Assembly (NCBI GenBank): GCA_041625575.1
Contig: JBFJTG010000154.1
Span: 1 to 6,678 of the forward strand
DNA: 6,678 nt
Reading direction: 5' to 3'
Source of the DNA: Litorivivens sp041625575
GTDB taxonomy: Bacteria; Pseudomonadota; Gammaproteobacteria; Pseudomonadales; Spongiibacteraceae
Each line of letters begins with the position of its first letter. Positions within the stretch are counted from its first letter, which is position 1. The translations under genes were made by a program, and so were the position numbers. Below, piece after piece: positions 1 through 4,982 of this stretch. Under the pieces are notes generated by a model. The model had not been told where the DNA came from. It saw only the letters and a program-made list of their open reading frames with translations, and did no database searches.

Positions 1-707
1 GCCCGAGTCTGAGCTTCAAACAGCTCTGCTATTCCGGCTTCCGCCAAGTCGAGCATAGCGTTCAGCGCTTCACGGCCAAAGGGCGCCGCTTCTGCCGTAC
101 CCTGCACTTCAATAAAGCCACCGCCAGAACCCATCACCACATTCATGTCAGTGTCGGCACCTGAATCCTCCGGATAATCCAAATCCAAAACCGGGCTGCC
201 CTTGTAAACACCCACGGAAATCGCCGCAACCTGCTGCACAATCGGGTTTTCGGTAATGCGCCCACTTTCCAGTAACTTGGCCACGGCGTCAGCCAGGGCA
301 ATATAGGCTCCGGTAATGGACGCCGTGCGCGTGCCACCGTCAGCCTGAATCACGTCGCAATCGATTTGGATGGTATTTTCGCCAAGCTTTTTCATGTCCA
401 TTGCCGCTCGCAGGGAGCGGCCAATCAGGCGTTGAATTTCCTGTGTACGGCCGCTCTGTTTGCCACGGGCTGCCTCACGCCCCATACGCTCAGCGGTTGA
501 ACGAGGCAGCATGCCGTATTCTGCCGTTACCCAGCCCTGACCTTTACCGCGCAAGAAGGGCGGTACGGAGTGATCGACCGACGCCGTACAAATCACTTTG
601 GTGTTTCCCATTTCAATCAACACCGATCCCTCGGCATGGCACGTAAAATGGCGGGTAAGTCTGAGTTCCCGCAATTGCTGCGCGTTTCGCCCACTAGGTC
701 GATTCAT
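1..707 (-). CDS. rph: RNase PH (3'-terminal few codons outside window)
   Basis: Phosphate-dependent 3'-to-5' exoribonuclease that trims tRNA 3' ends and helps degrade structured RNA; a cytosolic hexameric ring. I translated 235 residues. They align along the whole length with E. coli RNase PH (about 238 residues), so only about three codons and the stop are missing. Visible landmarks: HAEGSVL (24-30), GQGWVTAEYGMLPRST (56-71), SGRTQEIQRLI (85-95) with R87 matching the phosphate-contacting arginine known as R86, DCDVIQADGGTRTASITGA (116-134) with R127 matching R126, and the metal-site region EDSGADTDMN (180-189) with D181 and D187. The ATG at 707-705 has an AGGAG five bases upstream. The gene diverges from yicC, as in Pseudomonas. 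Unlike the rph-1 allele of E. coli K-12, the visible frame is intact. Identification is very secure. Confidence 0.97.
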   Translation of the reverse strand, partial: MNRPSGRNAQQLRELRLTRHFTCHAEGSVLIEMGNTKVICTASVDHSVPPFLRGKGQGWVTAEYGMLPRSTAERMGREAARGKQSGRTQEIQRLIGRSLRAAMDMKKLGENTIQIDCDVIQADGGTRTASITGAYIALADAVAKLLESGRITENPIVQQVAAISVGVYKGSPVLDLDYPEDSGADTDMNVVMGSGGGFIEVQGTAEAAPFGREALNAMLDLAEAGIAELFEAQTR

Positions 708-712
708 AAAAG

Positions 713-717
713 CTCCT
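713..717 (-). promoter_or_regulatory. Ribosome binding site of rph
   Basis: AGGAG on the minus strand, five bases before the ATG of rph. It supports the start at 707. Confidence 0.8.
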
Positions 718-745
718 GCTGCCGTTCAATAATAAAGTGGCGGTG

Positions 746-754
746 AGTATAACA
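746..754 (-). promoter_or_regulatory. Candidate extended -10 promoter of rph
   Basis: The minus strand reads TGTTATACT, which is a TGn extension followed by a hexamer matching TATAAT at five of six positions. No good -35 lies 16-18 bases upstream, which is tolerated in extended -10 promoters. Transcription would begin near 739, giving a leader of roughly 30 bases ahead of the rph start. This is inferred from consensus only. Confidence 0.45.
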
Positions 755-795
755 GCCACATCCCGACAATAGGTCGCAATGCACACCCCGATGAA

Positions 796-824
796 CTGAT
801 CAAAACCGGCAGACGGGTTACAAT
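796..824 (+). promoter_or_regulatory. Candidate sigma-70 promoter of yicC
   Basis: A -10 hexamer TACAAT (819-824, five of six matches to consensus) lies 17 bases after a weak -35, CTGATC (796-801, three of six matches). The start would be near 831, about 25 bases before the yicC start codon. The -10 is better supported than the -35. Confidence 0.35.
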
Positions 825-838
825 AAGCAATAAACCCG
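814..838. repeat. Inverted repeat around the yicC -10
   Basis: Perfect six-base arms CGGGTT (814-819) and AACCCG (833-838) are separated by 13 bases. The left arm runs into the candidate -10 of yicC, so it could be an operator-like site. Arms this short can also arise by chance, and no regulator is identified. Confidence 0.25.
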
Positions 839-842
839 CCCC

Positions 843-847
843 AGGAG
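843..847 (+). promoter_or_regulatory. Ribosome binding site that fixes the TTG start of yicC
   Basis: AGGAG lies eight bases before the TTG at 856. The first in-frame ATG, at 871, would be 23 bases away and too far to use it. The site therefore decides the start in favour of TTG. Confidence 0.8.
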
Positions 848-855
848 AATCAACA

Positions 856-1725
856 TTGTCCGTTCGCAGCATGACCTCGTTCGCGCACCAACGTCAGGAA
901 TTTCCTTGGGGAAGCTGTGCGTGGGAAATTCGCTCCGTCAATCAGCGCTATCTGGACCTGAGTTTCAAGCTCCCGGAGCTTTGGCGTGGACTGGAACCCG
1001 TACTGCGCGAGCCACTGCGCAAGGCACTTGCCCGAGGCAAAGTGGAAGTCATTTTGCGCCTGCAATTACAAAATCAGAGCAATGCCAAACTGCAAATCAA
1101 TCAGGATCTTGCAGGGCAACTCATCAGAGCCGCTGAGGGCATTGGCGAAAAGCTACAGCATCCGTCTAACATCGACCCGCTGGCGATTTTGCAATGGCCT
1201 GGCGTCGTTGGCGAGGCACAAGTGGATACCGACGAAATTCAGCAAGCCCTGCTCGGCCAGTTCACGCTGGCCTTGCAGGAATTGCAGGCCGGCCGTGAAC
1301 GTGAAGGCAGCGAGCTGAAAGTAATGATCGAACAACGCCTCGAACAGATTAAGGACATTACCCAAAAGCTGCGCGGCTACATGCCGCAACTGGTCCAGGT
1401 CCAGCGCGACAAACTCCATCAACGGCTGGAAGCGCTTCAGGTTCAACTCGACAGTGATCGGCTCGAAGCCGAAATTGCCCTGCTAGCCCAAAAAATCGAT
1501 GTTGCCGAAGAACTCGACCGTCTGGATACGCACGTGCAAGAGGTGCAACGCATTCTTGCTGCCGGCGGTGCCTGTGGTCGCAAGCTGGATTTTCTAATGC
1601 AGGAACTCAACCGCGAAGCCAATACCCTGTCATCAAAGGCGGTCGTCGCCGACAGCACTCAGGCAGCAGTAGAGTTGAAAGTACTTATAGAACAAATGCG
1701 CGAGCAGATCCAAAATATCGAGTAG
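856..1725 (+). CDS. yicC: YicC family endoribonuclease
   Basis: Member of the YicC/YloC family, recently characterised endoribonucleases; in E. coli YicC has been linked to turnover of the small RNA RyhB. The product has 289 residues against about 287 in E. coli. Visible landmarks: RSMTSF (4-9), WEIRSVNQRYLD (23-34) and ARGKVEV (59-65) in the N-terminal YicC domain; REREGSEL (147-154); DVAEELDRLDTHV (215-227); and the C-terminal family block GRKLDFLMQELNREANTL (241-258), ending in LKVLIEQMREQIQNIE, almost identical to E. coli. The middle (about 150-235) is rich in E, Q, L and R heptad-like stretches, suggesting long helices. The start is a TTG: E. coli begins M-x-RSMT, so homology and the AGGAG at 843-847 both favour 856 over the ATG at 871. 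It is the first gene of the plus-strand run, 77 bases before gmk. Confidence 0.95.
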   Translation: MSVRSMTSFAHQRQEFPWGSCAWEIRSVNQRYLDLSFKLPELWRGLEPVLREPLRKALARGKVEVILRLQLQNQSNAKLQINQDLAGQLIRAAEGIGEKLQHPSNIDPLAILQWPGVVGEAQVDTDEIQQALLGQFTLALQELQAGREREGSELKVMIEQRLEQIKDITQKLRGYMPQLVQVQRDKLHQRLEALQVQLDSDRLEAEIALLAQKIDVAEELDRLDTHVQEVQRILAAGGACGRKLDFLMQELNREANTLSSKAVVADSTQAAVELKVLIEQMREQIQNIE

Positions 1726-1734
1726 GCGATATTT
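1713..1734 (+). repeat. Hairpin enclosing the yicC stop codon
   Basis: AAATATCG (1713-1720) and CGATATTT (1727-1734) are perfect eight-base complementary arms around a six-base loop, AGTAGG, which contains the TAG stop. The stem is AU-rich and no run of T follows, so it is not a standard intrinsic terminator. It could affect mRNA processing or stability at the yicC-gmk junction; that role is inferred. Confidence 0.4.
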
Positions 1735-1736
1735 GC

Positions 1737-1745
1737 TGCTATTAT
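1737..1745 (+). promoter_or_regulatory. Candidate extended -10 promoter for gmk-rpoZ-spoT
   Basis: TGC followed directly by TATTAT gives a TGn extension plus a -10 that matches consensus at five of six positions. No convincing -35 is present. It sits about 58 bases before the favoured gmk start. The gap of 77 bases between yicC and gmk leaves room for an own promoter, but read-through from yicC is equally possible. Confidence 0.3.
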
Positions 1746-1802
1746 GGCAACCTCGCCCTCGCCAATAACAACAGACTTCAGCAACGGGACTTGAACGCGC
1801 TC

Positions 1803-2435
1803 ATGGCAACGCAAGGAATTCTTTACACCATTTCAGCACCTTCCGGTGCCGGCAAAACCAGCCTGGTCAGGGCTCTCTTGGAAGCCCTTGACGATATCCG
1901 CGTATCCGTCTCGCATACCACAAGGCGCCAGCGCCCGGGCGAAATCAACGGTACCGACTACCACTTTATTGACCTGGACACCTTTAAAAACATGCTCGGC
2001 GAAGCCGCCTTTCTCGAGCACGCTCAAGTTTTCGACAATTACTACGGCACATCACAAACCTGGGTAAATGAACAACTAAGCACCGGCACCGACGTGATTC
2101 TAGAGATTGACTGGCAAGGTGCCGCCCAAGTTCGGCGCCTAATGCCCGAGACCCGCTCAATCTTTATTCTGCCGCCTTCGCAAGCAACCTTGCTGGAGCG
2201 ATTGCAGGGCCGCGGCCAGGACGATGAGGCTACCATTCGCCGTCGCATGACCGCCGCCGTCGATGAAATGTCACACTTTCCGGAAGCTGAGTACATCATC
2301 ATCAACGATGATTTTGAGACCGCTCTGGCCGACCTGATTGCTGTTGTTCGCTGCCAACGCCTCAGTCTTGGCTCGCAACAGCTTCGACACCAAGCTTTAT
2401 TAGCCAACCTACTGTCGCGCTCTGATCAATTTTGA
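1803..2435 (+). CDS. gmk: Guanylate kinase
   Basis: Catalyses GMP + ATP to GDP + ADP in the cytosol, an essential step towards GTP, dGTP and the ppGpp precursors. The product has 210 residues against 207 in E. coli. The P-loop APSGAGKTS spans residues 12-20, with K18 and T19 binding ATP phosphates. The GMP-binding region has S37 and SHTTRRQRPGE (37-47), with R41 and R44, then Y53, E72 (AFLEHA) and YYGTS (80-84). DIDWQG-like EIDWQGA, SIFILPPS and GRGQDDE (lid region) follow, then INDDF. I chose ATG 1803 because M-A-T-Q-G-x-L-Y matches the E. coli N terminus; an in-frame TTG at 1791 would add four residues. Neither start has a clear Shine-Dalgarno sequence, so the start is less certain than the function. 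It precedes rpoZ by 96 bases, the order seen in E. coli and Pseudomonas. Confidence 0.96.
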   Translation: MATQGILYTISAPSGAGKTSLVRALLEALDDIRVSVSHTTRRQRPGEINGTDYHFIDLDTFKNMLGEAAFLEHAQVFDNYYGTSQTWVNEQLSTGTDVILEIDWQGAAQVRRLMPETRSIFILPPSQATLLERLQGRGQDDEATIRRRMTAAVDEMSHFPEAEYIIINDDFETALADLIAVVRCQRLSLGSQQLRHQALLANLLSRSDQF

Positions 2436-2441
2436 TACACT
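2412..2441 (+). promoter_or_regulatory. Weak candidate promoter ahead of rpoZ-spoT
   Basis: A TGA extension followed by TACACT (2436-2441, four of six matches) lies 18 bases after CTGTCG (2412-2417, three of six matches). The TGA is also the gmk stop codon. Transcription would start near 2448, where a hairpin begins. Support is weak and based on consensus only. Confidence 0.22.
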
Positions 2442-2447
2442 CCCCCG

Positions 2448-2474
2448 CCCGCTGGAATGCTTGCATTCTGCGGG
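2448..2474 (+). repeat. GC-rich hairpin between gmk and rpoZ
   Basis: CCCGC (2448-2452) pairs with GCGGG (2470-2474) and GGAATG (2454-2459) pairs with CATTCT (2464-2469, one G-U pair), leaving one bulged T at 2453 and a CTTG tetraloop. This makes 11 pairs. The following bases (TCAATTGCC) contain no run of T, so a simple intrinsic terminator is unlikely. It may act as an mRNA-stabilising or processing element separating gmk from rpoZ-spoT; that is inference. Confidence 0.5.
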
Positions 2475-2519
2475 TCAATTGCCTTTACTATCTATAAGGC
2501 TGATTTCCCAAGATTTTGC

Positions 2520-2523
2520 AGGA
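2520..2523 (+). promoter_or_regulatory. Ribosome binding site of rpoZ
   Basis: AGGA lies eight bases before the ATG at 2532 and selects it over any longer upstream reading of the same frame. Confidence 0.7.
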
Positions 2524-2531
2524 TTTTACGC

Positions 2532-2792
2532 ATGGCCCGAATTACTGTTGAAGATTGCCTAGACCACGTCGATAACCGTTTTGAACTGGTTATGATTGCC
2601 AGCAAACGCGCCCGCGCTATTGCCACTGGCGGCAAAAGCCCACTGGTCAGTGAAGACGGCGACAAACCAACTGTACTGGCGCTAAGGGAAATTGCCGAGC
2701 GCAAAATTACTCCCGCCGAGATTATGGCTGCCAGCGTTGAACGCGAAGAGCCTGAACTGGATCTCTCGGAGCTGGAATCCACTATAGGCTAA
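2532..2792 (+). CDS. rpoZ: DNA-directed RNA polymerase omega subunit
   Basis: Small subunit that wraps the C-terminal tail of beta' and assists polymerase assembly; in E. coli its N-terminal residues, together with beta', form a ppGpp-binding site. The product has 86 residues against 91 in E. coli. Visible features: the N-terminal MARITVED matching E. coli MARVTVQD, including the M-A-R stretch implicated in ppGpp binding, NRFELVMIASKRARAI (15-30), and DKPTVLALREIAERKI (44-59). The tail (about 70-84) is acidic, as in other omega proteins, and a little shorter than in E. coli. The frame is open upstream to 2457, but the ATG at 2532 has an AGGA at the right distance and matches the family N terminus. 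It is 18 bases upstream of spoT, so the two are almost certainly co-transcribed. Confidence 0.96.
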   Translation: MARITVEDCLDHVDNRFELVMIASKRARAIATGGKSPLVSEDGDKPTVLALREIAERKITPAEIMAASVEREEPELDLSELESTIG

Positions 2793-2801
2793 GACACTGT
2801 T

Positions 2802-2805
2802 GAGG
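2802..2805 (+). promoter_or_regulatory. Ribosome binding site of spoT
   Basis: GAGG lies five bases before the ATG at 2811, within the 18-base gap after rpoZ. No other usual in-frame start codon (ATG, GTG or TTG) occurs in the first 33 codons, so this site supports the N-terminal extension of SpoT. Confidence 0.65.
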
Positions 2806-2810
2806 GTTGG

Positions 2811-4973
2811 ATGCTTCAGTATTCTATTTTCCATACCCACAACGGTCAGCAGCCGGAACGCTCCATTACCGCGCTTGCGGCCACGCTAGCGGACTACCTT
2901 TCTCCCGAACAGGTTAACCTCGTCCAGCGAGCGTACTACTATGCCGAACAGGCTCACGAGGGCCAACGCCGCCGCAGTGGCGAGCCCTACGTTACCCATC
3001 CGCTCGCCGTAGCCACCATTCTCGCCGAAATGCACATGGACCATCAGAGCCTGATGGCCGCCATGCTCCATGACGTGATTGAAGACACCGCCATCAACAA
3101 GAAGACACTGAGCGACCAGTTCGGCAGCACGGTTGCCGAATTGGTCGATGGGGTCTCCAAGCTTTCCCGCATTGAGTTCCAGTCCCGCGCCGAGCAACAG
3201 GCTGAGAATTTCCAAAAAATGGCGCTCGCGATGGCACGCGATATCCGCGTGATTCTGGTCAAACTCGCCGACCGACTGCACAACATGCGCACGCTGGGTG
3301 TCTTACAACCCGCAAAGCGCCGCCGAATCGCCCGCGAAACGCTGGAAATCTACGCTCCTATCGCCCAGCGCCTCGGCATGCACAATACCCGCCTGGAATT
3401 TGAGGACCTCGGCTTTAGCGCAATGTACCCGATGCGCGCCGAACGCATTCGCGCGGCCGTCAAAAAGAAGCGCGGTGATCGCATCGAAATCGTCGAGAAT
3501 ATTCGCGAAGCCATCGAAAACTACCTTGCCGAAGAAGGTATCAAGGCTCGCGTGCTGGGTCGTGAGAAACACCTCTACAGCATTTACCAAAAAATGCGCG
3601 CCAAGCGAAAATCCTTTAACGAAATTGTAGACCTCTACGCCTTTCGCATCGTGGTCGATACAGTCGACAATTGCTACCGTGTGCTTGGCTGTGTGCACAG
3701 CCTCTACAAACCCGTACCGGGACAATTCAAAGACTATATCGCCATCCCAAAAGCCAACGGCTACCAATCCCTGCACACCGGCTTGTTCGGACTGCACGGT
3801 GTCCCCATTGAAATCCAGATTCGCACGGAAGAAATGGAAGAAATGGCCAACAACGGTATCTCGGCGCACTGGTTGTACAAAGCCGATGGTGAAGCTCACG
3901 GTTCCAGCAGCCACGCACGTGCACGGCAATGGGTGCAGGGTTTGCTGGAAATGCAGCAGCGTGCCGGGAACTCGCTGGAGTTTATCGAGAACGTCAAAAT
4001 CGACTTGTTCCCCGACGAGATTTACGTCTTTACCCCGCGCGGCGAAATCCTTGAATTGCCCGCCGGCGCAACACCCGTCGATTTTGCCTATGCCGTACAC
4101 AGTGATATTGGCAACAATTGCGTAGCCTGCCGTATCAACCGCCGACTGGCGCCATTGTCGGAAATACTACAGAGTGGCCAGACCGTCGAAATCATTACCG
4201 CCCAGGGCGCACAGCCCAACCCCGGTTGGCTAAACTATGTCGTGACCGCCAAAGCGCGCTCTTCGATTCGCCACTTCCTGAAGCACCAGCGTCGCACCGA
4301 AGCCGTCGAGCTGGGCCAACGGATGCTGGAGAAAGCGCTGGCAGGCTTGGGCAGCCAGCTCAAGGATATTCCGCCCTCACAACTGGAACAATTAGTGTTG
4401 CGAACGGGTGTAGACCGCTTTGACACCATTTTGGAAGAAATTGGCCTGGGCAACCGCGTTGCATTCTTGACTGCCAGACAACTGCTCAATGCACCCACTG
4501 CGGAACCGGAACAGGCGCCGCTGATGCAGCACTCAATGGTGATCAACGGCACCGAAGGCTTTCTCGTTAATTTTGCAAAGTGCTGTTATCCCATTCCGGG
4601 CGACCCCATTATCGGCCTGATCAGCTCGGAAAAAGGCGTGGTCGTCCATACCGACAATTGCCACAACAGTATCGAGATGCGCAGCAAGCCCGAAAAAGTT
4701 GTGCCCCTATCCTGGGCGGAAGACGCCAGCAAGGATTTTACCGTTGAACTCAAAGTTGAATTGTCCAAACAGCGCGGCATTATTGCCGTGTTAGCTACGC
4801 GAGTGAACGGTGCCGATGCCAGCATCGAAAAAATCAGCGTGGAAGACGACACTTCTAAAATCACCTGTGTGAACTTGCTCATTGGCGTGCGCTCGCGGGT
4901 GCATTTGGCCAACATCATGCGACGCATTCGCCATATACCCGCAACGCTGCGCGTTACCCGGGTTCGGCACTAG
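2811..4973 (+). CDS. spoT: Bifunctional (p)ppGpp synthetase/hydrolase SpoT
   Basis: Makes and hydrolyses the alarmone (p)ppGpp during starvation; cytosolic. The product has 720 residues against 702 in E. coli. Most of the excess is an N-terminal extension of about 16 residues before the conserved LxxYLSPEQ. Domains: HD hydrolase (about 40-190) with H63, HDVIEDT (87-93) and KLADRLHNMRTL (151-162), so the metal-binding set is intact; synthetase (about 240-350) with GREKHLYSIYQKM (250-262), KDYIAIPKANGYQSLHT (307-323) and EIQIRTEEME (334-343); TGS (about 396-457) with DEIYVFTPRGEILELPAGATPVDFAYAVH; a helical region; the C-C/H/C segment with C591, C592, H613 and C617; and ACT (about 642-720), ending VHLANIMRRIRHIP. 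The motif usually written RxKD, typical of bifunctional enzymes, reads Q305-F-K-D308 here. It is clearly SpoT-like rather than RelA (no ExDD, intact HD). It lies 18 bases after rpoZ and converges on pilY1. Confidence 0.96.
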   Translation: MLQYSIFHTHNGQQPERSITALAATLADYLSPEQVNLVQRAYYYAEQAHEGQRRRSGEPYVTHPLAVATILAEMHMDHQSLMAAMLHDVIEDTAINKKTLSDQFGSTVAELVDGVSKLSRIEFQSRAEQQAENFQKMALAMARDIRVILVKLADRLHNMRTLGVLQPAKRRRIARETLEIYAPIAQRLGMHNTRLEFEDLGFSAMYPMRAERIRAAVKKKRGDRIEIVENIREAIENYLAEEGIKARVLGREKHLYSIYQKMRAKRKSFNEIVDLYAFRIVVDTVDNCYRVLGCVHSLYKPVPGQFKDYIAIPKANGYQSLHTGLFGLHGVPIEIQIRTEEMEEMANNGISAHWLYKADGEAHGSSSHARARQWVQGLLEMQQRAGNSLEFIENVKIDLFPDEIYVFTPRGEILELPAGATPVDFAYAVHSDIGNNCVACRINRRLAPLSEILQSGQTVEIITAQGAQPNPGWLNYVVTAKARSSIRHFLKHQRRTEAVELGQRMLEKALAGLGSQLKDIPPSQLEQLVLRTGVDRFDTILEEIGLGNRVAFLTARQLLNAPTAEPEQAPLMQHSMVINGTEGFLVNFAKCCYPIPGDPIIGLISSEKGVVVHTDNCHNSIEMRSKPEKVVPLSWAEDASKDFTVELKVELSKQRGIIAVLATRVNGADASIEKISVEDDTSKITCVNLLIGVRSRVHLANIMRRIRHIPATLRVTRVRH

Positions 4974-4982
4974 CCGCTTACG

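Noticed and set aside
401..646. Plus-strand open frame opposite rph
   Set aside because: It sits inside the clearly conserved RNase PH gene on the other strand and has no recognisable ribosome binding site or homology.
2461..2491. TTGCAT ... TACTAT as a promoter for rpoZ
   Set aside because: The spacer is 19 bases and the -35 element lies inside the hairpin; the match to consensus is poor.
2457..2531. In-frame upstream extension of rpoZ by 25 codons
   Set aside because: The extra residues do not match omega subunits, overlap the hairpin, and the ATG at 2532 has its own AGGA and the conserved M-A-R start.
3303..4100. Long minus-strand open frame of 265 codons opposite spoT
   Set aside because: It lies entirely within spoT, resembles no protein I recognise, and spoT's conserved domains fully account for the region. 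It is an antisense shadow.
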